Shown: one piece after another, positions 16,021-25,350 of the stretch
How the letters are laid out: each line of letters begins with the position of its first letter
Position numbering within the stretch: position 1 is the first letter of the stretch
Assembly (NCBI GenBank): GCA_045106335.1
Contig: JBGCEM010000054.1
Location: 1 to 64,000, forward strand
Length of the DNA: 64,000 nt
Direction of reading: 5' to 3'
From: Aliishimia sp045106335
Lineage (GTDB): Bacteria; Pseudomonadota; Alphaproteobacteria; Rhodobacterales; Rhodobacteraceae
The notes under the pieces: model-generated
The model's input: only the letters and a program-made list of their open reading frames with translations
Databases searched by the model: none
What the model was told of the DNA's origin: nothing
Made by a program: the position numbers and the translations under genes

Positions 16021-16100
16021 TGAACGATGTGACCGCCGTTGCCCCGCAGCACGTGCAGCAAGACAAGCACCTGCTGTGGTGGCGTTCCAAATGGTCCTAA
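16020..16100 (+). CDS. Possible 26-residue ORF coupled to the HerA-like gene
   Basis: The stop of the ATPase gene overlaps an ATG (TAATG), opening 26 codons that start MNDVTAVAPQHV and end LLWWRSKWS. The tail is Trp-rich and basic, as in some small membrane-associated peptides. There is no independent ribosome binding site, so translation would depend on coupling. I do not recognise it and it may be chance. Confidence 0.2.
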   Translation: MNDVTAVAPQHVQQDKHLLWWRSKWS

Positions 16101-16203
16101 GCAGCATCGTTTCACCGACATATCCATTGGAATAGATCAGATGTGGCGTCTGGCGTAGGGCCCCATAACGTCGCGTGCTTTATGCACGGGAAAACGCAAT
16201 TCC

Positions 16204-17508
16204 CTACTTCTCAGGGATGAGCCCACGTGGGCTAAAGCGCAGCACCAAGATCAGAATCAGTCCCATTGTCAGCAACCGCATATGCGCCGCACTGTCGATT
16301 AGGTGGGTTTTCAACCAATAGCCATCGGCCATTCCATAGGTGATCAGCTCCATCAACGACAGGCCAATCGGTTCTACCATGACCCACAGCCACCAGATCA
16401 AAAATCCGCCCAAGACCGCGCCGAAATTATTTCCAGACCCGCCCACAATCACCATCACCCAGATCAAAAAGGTAAAGCGCAGCGGCTGATAGGAGGTCGG
16501 TGCCAGCAGTCCATCAAGCGTGGTCATCATCGCGCCGCCCAAACCACAAATCGCACTGCCCAGGATAAATACCTGCAAATGGCGCGCAGTCACGTCTTTG
16601 CCCATGGCCTCGGCGGCGACCTCATTGTCCCGGATCGCCCGCATCATCCGACCCCAAGGGCTTTTCAACGCCAGTTGCGCACCGACCAAGATCACCACCA
16701 ACGCAATCGTAAACAGCATCGAATAGCCAAGCTTTACATACAGCGTCGAGGCGGTCACCGGGTCCAGGCCAAAGCCTTGGGCGCGTTCGACAAAGCTGGC
16801 GGAATTCTGCAGATCAATCTCGTTAGGCAAGGGGCGATCTAAGCCGGTGACATTCTTAACACCGCGGCTCAACCAGTCCTCGTTCTTCATGATATAAATG
16901 ATGATCTCGGCAATGCCCAAAGTCGCAATTGCCAGGTAATCCGAACGCAACCCCAAAGCTGTTTTGCCAATCACCCAAGCCGCACCGGCCGCCAACAATC
17001 CGCCCACTGGCCAGGACAAAATGACAGGTAAATTGAGCCCCCCAAGATAGCCCGAGGACGCGGGATTGACGGCCTCAATCGCCTCAACTGCCGGATCGAA
17101 CACCGCGCGGTAAATATAGAAACCGACAATCAGCACGGCGATCACAGCCGCGGTGCGCAGGCGCCCTGGCGTCATCCGGCTCATCACCAATCCAGCGGCG
17201 ACAATCGTCGCAGCCCCCATAAAAAGCCCGGCCAGAACGCCAAAACCACCCGCAGCCCAAGCTTCGGGGTCGGGGGGTTGCGACACCAACACCACAGCCA
17301 AACCGCCAAGGGCCACGAACCCCATCACACCGACATTGAATAACCCCGCAAAGCCCCATTGCAGGTTCACCCCGATCGCCATAATCGCCGACACAAGCCC
17401 CATATTCAGCACCAAAAGCGCCACATTCCAGGTCTGAACCAGCCCAGTGGCCAGGATCAACCCCGCCATCCCAACGAACATCAAGGATGTTTTGACAGTC
17501 TCGCTCAT
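16204..17508 (-). CDS. livM: Branched-chain amino acid ABC transporter permease (LivM family)
   Basis: A 434-residue inner-membrane permease, mostly hydrophobic, with the LivM signature region TALGLRSDYLAIATLGIAEI and the EAA-like loop AIRDNEVAAEAMGKDV. It is longer than many LivM proteins (about 320-360), with extra hydrophobic segments before the signature (roughly residues 80-190). Its start overlaps the livH stop by 4 bp. It is the last gene of the leftward livK-livG-livF-livH-livM operon. By family it imports leucine, isoleucine, valine or related compounds; true substrate unknown. Confidence 0.9.
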   Translation of the reverse strand: MSETVKTSLMFVGMAGLILATGLVQTWNVALLVLNMGLVSAIMAIGVNLQWGFAGLFNVGVMGFVALGGLAVVLVSQPPDPEAWAAGGFGVLAGLFMGAATIVAAGLVMSRMTPGRLRTAAVIAVLIVGFYIYRAVFDPAVEAIEAVNPASSGYLGGLNLPVILSWPVGGLLAAGAAWVIGKTALGLRSDYLAIATLGIAEIIIYIMKNEDWLSRGVKNVTGLDRPLPNEIDLQNSASFVERAQGFGLDPVTASTLYVKLGYSMLFTIALVVILVGAQLALKSPWGRMMRAIRDNEVAAEAMGKDVTARHLQVFILGSAICGLGGAMMTTLDGLLAPTSYQPLRFTFLIWVMVIVGGSGNNFGAVLGGFLIWWLWVMVEPIGLSLMELITYGMADGYWLKTHLIDSAAHMRLLTMGLILILVLRFSPRGLIPEK

Positions 17509-18515
17509 ACGGATTTTCCTGAAAATAGCCCGGTCGGTTTGAAAAGAAGCACGATCAGTAAGATCGAAAAGCTGACTGCGAATTTGTAATCCGTACTTAG
17601 GATCTGCGCCAAACTATCAGGCGCGAGACTTTCGGGAAGCACATAGCCTGCAACCTTTTTCCACGCATAAGTCACGAATACTTCGGAAAACGCGATCACA
17701 AACCCGCCCGCAATCGCGCCCAACGGATTGCCCAAGCCCCCAACAATTGCCGCTGCAAAGACGGGCAACAAAAGCTGTAAGAACACAAACGGCTTGTAGG
17801 ACTTGTCCAATCCATACAGCACGCCCGCAATCGTCGCCAAAGTCGCGACGATGATCCATGTCACCATCACAACGCGTTCAGGGTTAATGCCGGACAACAG
17901 CGCCAAATCCTCATTGTCAGAATAGGCGCGCATCGATTTGCCCGTGCGCGTGCGGTTCAAGAAATAGAACAAAGCCGCAACAGCGATCACCGCCACAACG
18001 ACTGTGATCCCTTGCGTGGTCTTAATCGCCAAACCTTCTTTCAACCCCGTCAGCGCCTTAAACTCGCGCGCCGAGATAATGAAACGCTCACCATCCGAAA
18101 AGCGTTGGTCATCCGGGCCGATGATGAAGCGGATCAGCCCATTATAGATGAACATCACACCCATCGACACAATCACCAAGATCACCGGTTTGACCTTTTG
18201 CGCACGATAAAACTTATATACGAACTTGTCCGAAAACAGCACCAAAGCAATGCAACCCAAAATCCCAAACGGCAACGCCAATAGGGCAGTCGGCAGTGGG
18301 CCAAAACTGATCCCAATCGACTGCATCCACCACGTCACAAGGATCGTCACCATCGCGCCAAACGCCATTGTGTCCCCATGAGCAAAATTCGAAAACCGCA
18401 AGATCCCATAAATCAACGTGACGCCCAATGCGCCCAACGCCAACTGCGAGCCATACGCCGTCGCCGGGATCACAGCAAAGTTCAAAAACGCCACAAGACC
18501 GTTTAGCCAATCCAT
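17505..18515 (-). CDS. livH: Branched-chain amino acid ABC transporter permease (LivH family)
   Basis: A 336-residue permease with about eight to nine hydrophobic segments. It shows the LivH pattern GALGVTLIYGILRFSNFAHGD near the N-terminus and MRAYSDNEDLALLSGINPERV in the cytoplasmic loop that meets the ATPases, then GGLGNPLGAIAGGF. It pairs with LivM to form the membrane pore. Gap to livF upstream is 88 bp, long for an operon but all genes run the same way. Confidence 0.92.
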   Translation of the reverse strand: MDWLNGLVAFLNFAVIPATAYGSQLALGALGVTLIYGILRFSNFAHGDTMAFGAMVTILVTWWMQSIGISFGPLPTALLALPFGILGCIALVLFSDKFVYKFYRAQKVKPVILVIVSMGVMFIYNGLIRFIIGPDDQRFSDGERFIISAREFKALTGLKEGLAIKTTQGITVVVAVIAVAALFYFLNRTRTGKSMRAYSDNEDLALLSGINPERVVMVTWIIVATLATIAGVLYGLDKSYKPFVFLQLLLPVFAAAIVGGLGNPLGAIAGGFVIAFSEVFVTYAWKKVAGYVLPESLAPDSLAQILSTDYKFAVSFSILLIVLLFKPTGLFSGKSV

Positions 18516-18603
18516 CAGATTATTTCCTTATCGGCACTTTGATGGGAAACGCGCAAAAACCCGCAGTGTAAGGCCGCAAGACCCAATAAAAACCTGTAGT
18601 CCA

Positions 18604-19332
18604 TCATCCGCCCAAAAAGCTCTTTCGCACTTCAGGGTCGGCCAGCAACTCCTTGCCAGTCCCCGAAAATGCATTGCGTCCTTGAACCAAAACATAGCCC
18701 TGATCCGCGATCTCCAACGCTTGACGCGCGTTCTGTTCGACCATCAAAACAGGCAAGCCCGTCCGCGCAACTTCAATGATCCTGTCAAACAATTCATCCA
18801 TCACAATTGGGGAAACACCGGCCGTCGGCTCATCCAACATCAACACTTTAGGCTGCGTCATCAAAGCCCGCCCAACAGCCACCTGTTGACGCTGCCCCCC
18901 AGACAATTCACCGGCAGGCTGGCGCCGCTTTTCACGCAAAATCGGGAACAACTCATAGACTTGATCCATCGTTCCCAAGATATCATCTGTGCGAATAAAC
19001 GCGCCCATCTCCAGATTTTCTTCGACGGTCATAGAGGTGAAAATATTGTTGTTTTGCGGCACAAACCCCATGCCCTGAACAACCCGATCTTGTGGCGATA
19101 ACTGCGTAATGTCCTGACCATCCAAACGCACTGCCCCGGAACGCACTGTAAGCATTCCAAATACAGCCTTCATAGCCGTGGATTTACCCGCCCCATTGGG
19201 ACCAACAATCACCGCAATCTCACCTGGGTTCACTGCAATCGTACAGCCGTGCAAAATATCCGGCCCACTGCCATAGCCACCCGTCATCGTGTCGCCAATC
19301 AAAAACGGCTCAGCCACGATTAACCCCTTCAC
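18604..19332 (-). CDS. livF: Branched-chain amino acid ABC transporter ATP-binding protein (LivF family)
   Basis: A 242-residue ABC ATPase. Walker A is GPNGAGKST near residue 45, the Q-loop is in GFVPQNNNIF, the signature is LSGGQRQQVAVGRAL near 143, and Walker B is VLMLDEPTAG. The EQNARQALEIADQGYVL tail is characteristic of LivF. It powers uptake together with LivG. Confidence 0.93.
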   Translation of the reverse strand: MKGLIVAEPFLIGDTMTGGYGSGPDILHGCTIAVNPGEIAVIVGPNGAGKSTAMKAVFGMLTVRSGAVRLDGQDITQLSPQDRVVQGMGFVPQNNNIFTSMTVEENLEMGAFIRTDDILGTMDQVYELFPILREKRRQPAGELSGGQRQQVAVGRALMTQPKVLMLDEPTAGVSPIVMDELFDRIIEVARTGLPVLMVEQNARQALEIADQGYVLVQGRNAFSGTGKELLADPEVRKSFLGG

Positions 19333-19407
19333 TTAGCTTATAAACTCCGGGGGTAAGGGGGCTGGCCCCCGCTGCGGTCGGATTTGCAACGCAAATTCGA
19401 TCCATCA
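19333..19407. repeat. Palindromic spacer between livF and livG
   Basis: 75 bp between two genes of one operon, holding a perfect GGGGGC/GCCCCC inverted repeat near 19358-19371 and a second inverted repeat, ATTTGC/GCAAAT, near 19382-19396. It reads like a small dispersed palindromic element or an mRNA-processing hairpin. Only one copy is in this window. Confidence 0.35.
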
Positions 19408-20190
19408 TCAAACCCCCACGTGCTCTTTGTTTTTCAAACCGGTCCCCAGATAGGCCTCGATCACCGCTTCATTGGCCTTTATCTCCGCCAAAGTGCCCTC
19501 GGCCAAGACTTTTCCCTCTGCCATACAAATGACTGGGTCGCAAATTTTGCCAATGAAATCCATGTCATGCTCGATCACGACAAAGGTATAGTTGCGCTCA
19601 GCGTTCAAACGCAGGATCGCATCACCAATTGTGTTCAGCAATGTCCGGTTCACGCCGGCACCAACCTCGTCCAAAAACACGATCTTCGCGTCCACCATCA
19701 TGGTGCGACCCAATTCCAACAGCTTTTTCTGCCCACCCGAGATCTGCCCAGCCTTTTGATCTGCCAGATGTTCGACCGTCAGAAATTCCAGCACCTCATC
19801 AGCTTTGGCCCGTAGCGCCCGTTCTTCGTCAGCGATGCGTTTGCGCCCAAACCACGTGTTCCAAAGCGTCTCACCGGTTTGTCCACCTGGCACCATCATG
19901 AGGTTTTCGCGACAGGTCATTGATGCAAATTCATGTGCGATCTGAAACGTCCGCAAAAGACCTTTATGGAACAGCGTGTGCGGGGGAAGTCCCGTAATGT
20001 CCTCACCGTCCATGCTGACGCGACCCGATGTTGGTTGAAGAACACCCGCGATCACATTGAAAAGTGTCGTTTTTCCAGCGCCGTTCGGACCGATCAATCC
20101 CGTGATCGACTCTGTCTGGATCTTCAAACTGGCCCCATCCACAGCACGAAAGCCGCCGAATTGTTTATGAATATCATCAACGACGATCAT
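19408..20190 (-). CDS. livG: Branched-chain amino acid ABC transporter ATP-binding protein (LivG family)
   Basis: A 260-residue ABC ATPase with Walker A GPNGAGKTT near residue 34, the LivG-typical RTFQIAHEFASMTCRENLM stretch, signature ISGGQKKLLELGRTM, and a Walker B region IVFLDEVGAGVNRTL. In most ABC ATPases the residue pair after Walker B is E-P; here it is E-V, which is also seen in some LivG proteins. It partners with LivF. A hairpin separates it from livK. Confidence 0.92.
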   Translation of the reverse strand: MIVVDDIHKQFGGFRAVDGASLKIQTESITGLIGPNGAGKTTLFNVIAGVLQPTSGRVSMDGEDITGLPPHTLFHKGLLRTFQIAHEFASMTCRENLMMVPGGQTGETLWNTWFGRKRIADEERALRAKADEVLEFLTVEHLADQKAGQISGGQKKLLELGRTMMVDAKIVFLDEVGAGVNRTLLNTIGDAILRLNAERNYTFVVIEHDMDFIGKICDPVICMAEGKVLAEGTLAEIKANEAVIEAYLGTGLKNKEHVGV

Positions 20191-20233
20191 ATATCCAACC
20201 TAACACATAAAGAGCGGCTTGTAAGATGTTGAA

Positions 20234-20261
20234 ACAGCCCAAAGATCATGCTTTGGGCTGT
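20234..20261 (-). terminator. Hairpin between livK and livG (partial terminator or mRNA stabiliser)
   Basis: An 11-bp perfect stem, ACAGCCCAAAG/CTTTGGGCTGT, with a 6-nt loop lies just after the livK stop. On the transcribed strand only TTTC follows, so it is more likely to raise livK mRNA level over the downstream genes than to end all transcription. This is common after binding-protein genes. Confidence 0.6.
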
Positions 20262-20281
20262 CTGGTTATCTTCAGCGTCGA

Positions 20282-21481
20282 TTAACGGTACTTCGCCGTT
20301 GTGATCTCGCCGCCTTCAATAACGATTTGGCGATAGTTGCCCGCGGATTCACCGGGTCCAATCAGCTCGACTGCCGTGGCACCCACATAGTCGATCTCGC
20401 CGCCATCTTTGAGGATTTGTAACGCTTTGGCCAATTCACCGGGGAAGATCTTTTCACCAGGCGCGTTGGCCACGTCCATGATTTTGTCTTTGTAATCGCC
20501 CGAATCTTTCGAATCTGCGGCTTGCATGGCCAACATAATCAACGCTGCCGCGTCATAGCTTTCTGGCGCAAACGGGGATGTGGCATCAAATGCATCACCG
20601 ACCATTTCAGCAAACACCGCGTTGCCGGGGCTGTCTGTTCCTGGGTGTTGGCCGGTCGAGCCTTCGATTTCATCCCCAAAGTTCTCCGCCAGCTTGGCGC
20701 TGATCATGCCATCTGGGAAGTGGAACGTATCAAACGCGCCCGAATCCAGTGCCGCGCGCACGATGCCTGATCCGCCTTGGTCGACATAGCCTGCAACCAC
20801 CAAGCGATCTCCGCCAGCTGCTGCAAGGGCACCAACTTCGGCAGAATAATCCGCTTTGCCATCTTCGTGGCTGGTGTTGATGGTGACTGTGCCGCCTGCC
20901 GCTTTGAACGCCGCTTCAAATGCGTCCGCCAAACCTTTGCCGTAATCGTTGTTGGTGTAGGTGACGGCAACTTCTTTGATGCCTTGTTCCATCAGCACGT
21001 CTGTCATGACCACGCCTTGGCGCGAATCAGAGGGCGCTGTGCGGAAGAACAACCCATTATCTTCGTTGCCTGTGTGGCTCAGACCCGGTGACGTAGCTGA
21101 TGGCGACACCATAACAATGCCATTTGGCAGGGCCACATTGGTCAGGATCGCGCCCGTGACGCCGGAACAATCCGCGCCCATGATGCCGTCGACCTTGTCG
21201 GATGTGATCAAACGCTCAGCAGCCGCGGCAGCCGCAGCGGCGTCTGTACAGGTCGAATCCGCGCGCACCGAAGTGACCGTGGCCGCATCGAGCAACAGGC
21301 CTGAGTCTGTGACTTCTTTCATCGCCAGCTCGGCGCCGTCCGCCATATGCGGTGTCAGCGATTCAATCGGACCGGTGAAGCCCAAGATGACGCCTAGTTT
21401 CACTTCTTTCGCATGACCGCCCGCGAACGCGCCGCCCGCTGCCAATCCAAAGGCCGTGGTGGCCATAAGTAGCTTTTTCAT
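20282..21481 (-). CDS. livK: Branched-chain amino acid ABC transporter substrate-binding protein (LivK-type)
   Basis: A 399-residue periplasmic binding protein of the type I fold. The Sec signal is MKKLLMATTAFGLAAGGAFA. The mature protein starts KEVKLGVILGFTGPIESLTP and has the family segments GIMGADCSGVTGAIL, VMVSPSATSPGLS and VTYTNNDYGKGLADAF. I chose the start at 21481, with GGAGA upstream; the frame is open 29 codons further, which would bury the signal. It is the first gene of the operon. The ligand cannot be read from sequence. Confidence 0.92.
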   Translation of the reverse strand: MKKLLMATTAFGLAAGGAFAGGHAKEVKLGVILGFTGPIESLTPHMADGAELAMKEVTDSGLLLDAATVTSVRADSTCTDAAAAAAAAERLITSDKVDGIMGADCSGVTGAILTNVALPNGIVMVSPSATSPGLSHTGNEDNGLFFRTAPSDSRQGVVMTDVLMEQGIKEVAVTYTNNDYGKGLADAFEAAFKAAGGTVTINTSHEDGKADYSAEVGALAAAGGDRLVVAGYVDQGGSGIVRAALDSGAFDTFHFPDGMISAKLAENFGDEIEGSTGQHPGTDSPGNAVFAEMVGDAFDATSPFAPESYDAAALIMLAMQAADSKDSGDYKDKIMDVANAPGEKIFPGELAKALQILKDGGEIDYVGATAVELIGPGESAGNYRQIVIEGGEITTAKYR

Positions 21482-21639
21482 GTGTAGTCTCCCGTAATGG
21501 ATCTTTTCGTCCCATCCAGCACGATATGGCGTCGATCTTGAAATGAAAAGCCCAATTTCTATGCACAATTTCCGGTAACACTCTGGAATTTATGGGCGAC
21601 CCACTTACTTTTAGTGCATTCAATAGGCCGAGGACCCGC

Positions 21640-22719
21640 ATGCACTCATTTCTGAAAACACTGACTTTTGGCTTGGGTTTGGCGCTGAGCACAGCTGGGA
21701 TGGCCCAAGCATTTGAGATCACACCAGTGGTCACAGGGCTTGACGAACCCTGGGGTGTTGAAATTCTACCCAGCGGGGCGGTGTTGATAACCGAGCGCGA
21801 CGGGCAGCTGTTGCATATCCAGGACGGTGTTGCGCAGTCCGTATCTGGCGTGCCGCGTGTCGCTGCGGATGGGCAAGGCGGGCTGCTGGATGTGACCCTG
21901 CCGCGCGATTTTGCGCAAACCCGGCAGGTGTTTTTGACCTATTCCAAACCGCAAGGGCGCGGCAGTGGTACCGCGTTGGCAGTCGGCGTGCTAAGTCCCG
22001 ATGGCAAACGGCTGACACAAGTCCGCGATCTGTTTGAAAGTGCGCGCGGCGGATCGGGCGGACGGCATTTTGGTAGCCGGGTGGTTGAGGCCCCAGATGG
22101 CACGTTATTTGTCACCATAGGGGATCGCGGCGATCGTCCCAGTGCGCAAGATCGCAGCAATCACAACGGCGCGATTGTCCGTGTCAACCGCGATGGCAGC
22201 GTGCCAGATGATAACCCTTTCCTGAACGATCCCAACATTCGCCCCGAGATCTGGTCCTATGGGCACCGCAATCCACAAGGGGCGGGGCTGGATTTGAACG
22301 GCGCGCTGTGGACAGCCGAACATGGTGCGCGCGGCGGCGATGAGGTGAACAGGATCGCGAAAGGCGCCAATTTTGGCTGGCCGGTGATTTCTTATGGCCG
22401 TCACTATTCCGGGCGCAGCATCGGTGAAGGCACGACCAAATCGGGCATGGTGCAGCCAGAATTCTATTGGGATCCCTCTATCGCCCCGTCTGGGTTGTTG
22501 GTCTATTCGGGCAAGCTCAAGCCCGAATGGCGGGGGGATCTGTTTGTGGGGTCACTGAAATTCGACTATATCGCGCGGCTCGACGGCGACAGCGTGCAAG
22601 AAGTCGCGCAGATCAAAACCCAACAGACCGAGCGCGTGCGCGACATCATAGAAGCGCCAGATGGCACGATCTGGTTTATCTCGGTCGGGCAGGGTGCAGT
22701 GTTTCGTTTGACGCCGTAA
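21640..22719 (+). CDS. PQQ-dependent sugar dehydrogenase (soluble aldose dehydrogenase-like)
   Basis: A 359-residue exported six-bladed propeller of the glucose/sorbosone dehydrogenase family (YliI-like). The signal is at residues 1-25 (ends GMAQA-FE). Family motifs are LDEPWGVEILPSGAVLITERDG, GGLLDVTLPRDF, GGRHFGSRVVEAPDGTLFVTIGDRG, WSYGHRNPQGAGLD, WTAEHGARGGDEVN and PSIAPSGLLVYSG. By family it oxidises aldose sugars in the periplasm using PQQ and calcium; PQQ synthesis genes are not in the window. The ATG at 21640 has AGGA upstream. Confidence 0.87.
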   Translation: MHSFLKTLTFGLGLALSTAGMAQAFEITPVVTGLDEPWGVEILPSGAVLITERDGQLLHIQDGVAQSVSGVPRVAADGQGGLLDVTLPRDFAQTRQVFLTYSKPQGRGSGTALAVGVLSPDGKRLTQVRDLFESARGGSGGRHFGSRVVEAPDGTLFVTIGDRGDRPSAQDRSNHNGAIVRVNRDGSVPDDNPFLNDPNIRPEIWSYGHRNPQGAGLDLNGALWTAEHGARGGDEVNRIAKGANFGWPVISYGRHYSGRSIGEGTTKSGMVQPEFYWDPSIAPSGLLVYSGKLKPEWRGDLFVGSLKFDYIARLDGDSVQEVAQIKTQQTERVRDIIEAPDGTIWFISVGQGAVFRLTP

Positions 22720-22736
22720 CGGCATGAACGCTATGG

Positions 22737-23735
22737 CTAAATCGACAACCGTGTCGCCTGCGCGCCACGTTCGCGGTAGGGGGTTGTGCTGTAATGGGCG
22801 CGGTAGCATTTGGAAAAATGCGAGGGCGAGGCAAATCCGCAGGCCAGGGCCACGTTGATCACACTCATATCGGTTTGCATCAGCAAGTTGCGCGCTTTTT
22901 GCAGGCGTAGCTCCATGTAATAGCGTTTGGGCGAGCGGTTCAGATAGCGGCGGAACAGCCGCTCCAATTGGCGCGTGGACATGCCGACCTCTTTGGCCAG
23001 GATCGACGGGCTAATCGGATCTTCGATATTGGTTTCCATGATCTGAATAACTTGACTAAGCTTTGGGTGCCGCACCCCAATGCGCGTTGGTACGGACAGG
23101 CGCTGCGTGTCTTGGTCGGTGCGGATTGAGGAATAAATCAATTGATCCGCAACGGCATTGGCCAGATCCTCGGTCTGATCATCCGCGATCAATTTCAGCA
23201 TCAGATCAATCGACGAAGTACCGCCCGCCGTCGTGATGCGATTGCCATCAATCACAAACACAGATTTGGTCAGCACCACATCTTCGAAATCTTCGGTAAA
23301 ACTGTCTTGGTTTTCCCAGTGGATTGTCGCCTTCTTTCCATCCAGCAAGCCCGCACGCGCCAAAGTATAAGCCGCCGTACACAATCCCGCCACACGCACA
23401 CCCTTGCGGGCTTCACGGCGCAACCAGCCAAGGACTTTTTTGCTGGTGGCGTCCTTAATATTCACGCCACCACAAATCATCAGCGTGTCATCGCGCCCGA
23501 TCTCTTCAAGATCACCGTCCAGTTTGAACACAGTGCCCGCAGAACAGGTGACCTCTCCGCCGCCTTCGCCGATAACTTTCCACGCATAAATCGTATCGCC
23601 GGCCATGCGATTGGCAATCCGCAGACTTTCCAACGCCGCCGCATAGCTCAGCATTGTGAAGTCGTCCAAAAGGACAAATACAAAGCGGCGTGGTTGGCGC
23701 GCGCGCGCATTCTGAGTGATGGAAGCTTTTTGCAT
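22737..23735 (-). CDS. GlxA-type transcriptional regulator (DJ-1/PfpI domain plus AraC helix-turn-helix)
   Basis: 332 residues in two parts. Residues about 15-190 are a DJ-1/PfpI-like glutamine amidotransferase domain (FVFVLLDDFTMLSYAAALE, LMICGG, GLCTAAYTLARAGLLDG). Residues about 230-325 are an AraC-type DNA-binding domain (SILAKEVGMSTRQLERLFRRYL, ALACGFASPSHFSKCYR). Such regulators often control choline, glycine betaine, carnitine or arginine use. No obvious target operon is adjacent: it is convergent with the sugar dehydrogenase and divergent from aroG. Confidence 0.85.
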   Translation of the reverse strand: MQKASITQNARARQPRRFVFVLLDDFTMLSYAAALESLRIANRMAGDTIYAWKVIGEGGGEVTCSAGTVFKLDGDLEEIGRDDTLMICGGVNIKDATSKKVLGWLRREARKGVRVAGLCTAAYTLARAGLLDGKKATIHWENQDSFTEDFEDVVLTKSVFVIDGNRITTAGGTSSIDLMLKLIADDQTEDLANAVADQLIYSSIRTDQDTQRLSVPTRIGVRHPKLSQVIQIMETNIEDPISPSILAKEVGMSTRQLERLFRRYLNRSPKRYYMELRLQKARNLLMQTDMSVINVALACGFASPSHFSKCYRAHYSTTPYRERGAQATRLSI

Positions 23736-23912
23736 GGGGCGCAGCTAAATCAAAAGACCAGAACAGGTGATCCGTTCTGTGGTAAAAAAAGTTTAATTCA
23801 TGACCCGTTTGCTGCGTCAAGGGGCTCTTTTCACTATGGTAACCCTAACAATGCCAACCTATACAGATTGCCGCAACGCGGCGTTGATGCCGCCCTGTTT
23901 CGGAGCAGACCT

Positions 23913-25283
23913 ATGAGCGATTGGAGCAAATCTAGCTGGCGTGCAAAACCGCGGGTTCAGATGCCTGACTATACGGACGCGGCCGCCTTGGCCGCAGTTG
24001 AGGCGAACCTGTCCAAATATCCCCCGCTTGTGTTCGCAGGCGAGGCCCGGACTTTGAAATCACAACTGGCAGCGGCCAGTCGAGGCGATGCGTTCCTGTT
24101 GCAAGGTGGCGATTGCGCGGAAAGCTTTGAGCAATTCAGCGCCGATTCCATTCGCGACACGTTCCAAGTCATGCTGCAAATGGCGATGGTCTTAACTTAT
24201 GGTGCGAAGGTTCCTGTCATTAAAGTCGGACGGATGGCGGGCCAATTCGCCAAACCGCGCTCGGCCCCGACGGAAACGGTGGATGGCGTTGAGTTGCCCA
24301 GCTATCGCGGTGATATTATCAACGAACTGGCCTTCACACCTGAAGCGCGCATTCCTGATCCTGCCAAAATGCTGCAAGCCTACACCCAAGCGGCCGCCAC
24401 ACTGAACTTGCTGCGCGCATTTTCTACGGGGGGTTTTGCGGATATGAAACGCGTGCATGCCTGGACGTTGGGCTACACCGACGCAAGTGGTATGCAGCGC
24501 TATGCAGAAATCGCGAACCGTATTCAGGATTCGATTGATTTCATGGCGGCGGCGGGGATCACCAGTGACACCACACATGAATTTTCGACTGTGGACATGT
24601 ATACCAGCCATGAAAGCTTGTTGTTGGAATATGAAGAGGCGCTGACGCGGTTGGATTCGACCAGTGGTCAATGGCTGGCTGGATCTGGTCACATGATCTG
24701 GATCGGAGATCGCACGCGCCAACCCGATGGCGCGCATGTTGAATTCGCGCGCGGTGTGCAAAACCCGATTGGGCTGAAATGTGGACCAAGCACCACTGCG
24801 GATGATTTGAAAGTGCTGATGTCAAAATTGAACCCAGACAACGAGGCCGGTCGTTTGACCTTAATCGCGCGCTTCGGGGCCGGTGCTGTTGGCGACCATC
24901 TGCCGCGTTTGATCCAGGCTGTGAAGGAAGAGGGCGCCAATGTCGTTTGGTCCTGTGATCCGATGCATGGCAACACGATCAAAGCGTCGAATGGGTATAA
25001 AACAAGGCCTTTTGAGTCTGTGCTGCGCGAAGTGCGGGAATTCTTTGAACTGCACCAAGCAGAAGGCACTGTCCCGGGTGGTGTGCATTTTGAAATGACT
25101 GGGCTAGACGTTACGGAATGTACTGGCGGTATGCGCGCTGTGACAGATGAGGATCTGTCGGACCGCTATCACACGGCCTGTGATCCGCGTCTGAACGCGT
25201 CGCAATCTTTAGAGCTAGCGTTCCTTGTGGCCGAGGAATTGACAGCATTTCGCGAAACGCGCCTGGCCAAAGCTGTGTCTTAA
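23913..25283 (+). CDS. aroG: 3-deoxy-7-phosphoheptulonate synthase, class II
   Basis: First enzyme of the shikimate pathway, joining PEP and erythrose 4-phosphate. The 456-residue protein is the plant-like class II type: SWRAKPRVQMPDY near the N-terminus, LLQGGDCAESF (metal-binding Cys), GRMAGQFAKPRSAPTE, EYEEALTR, HMIWIGDRTRQ, NPIGLKCGP and the metal-ligand region MHGNTIK and HFEMTGLDVTECTGG. The frame is open far upstream, but the ATG at 23913 with GGAG at 23902-23905 gives the family's usual start. A strong terminator follows at 25303-25338. Confidence 0.93.
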   Translation: MSDWSKSSWRAKPRVQMPDYTDAAALAAVEANLSKYPPLVFAGEARTLKSQLAAASRGDAFLLQGGDCAESFEQFSADSIRDTFQVMLQMAMVLTYGAKVPVIKVGRMAGQFAKPRSAPTETVDGVELPSYRGDIINELAFTPEARIPDPAKMLQAYTQAAATLNLLRAFSTGGFADMKRVHAWTLGYTDASGMQRYAEIANRIQDSIDFMAAAGITSDTTHEFSTVDMYTSHESLLLEYEEALTRLDSTSGQWLAGSGHMIWIGDRTRQPDGAHVEFARGVQNPIGLKCGPSTTADDLKVLMSKLNPDNEAGRLTLIARFGAGAVGDHLPRLIQAVKEEGANVVWSCDPMHGNTIKASNGYKTRPFESVLREVREFFELHQAEGTVPGGVHFEMTGLDVTECTGGMRAVTDEDLSDRYHTACDPRLNASQSLELAFLVAEELTAFRETRLAKAVS

Positions 25284-25302
25284 GCCCACCGCACAACAAA
25301 CG

Positions 25303-25338
25303 AAAAAAACGGCGGCCTTTGAATAGCCGCCGTTTTTT
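25303..25338. terminator. Bidirectional terminator between aroG and the PAS gene
   Basis: A7-CGGCGGC and GCCGCCG-T6 form a symmetrical stem with flanking A and T runs. It serves both convergent genes. Confidence 0.9.
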
Positions 25339-25350
25339 GTTAAATTTTAG

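Noticed and set aside
23142..23912. N-terminal extension of the DAHP synthase frame
   Set aside because: The extra 257 codons are antisense to the GlxA-type regulator; the real start with a good ribosome binding site is at 23913.
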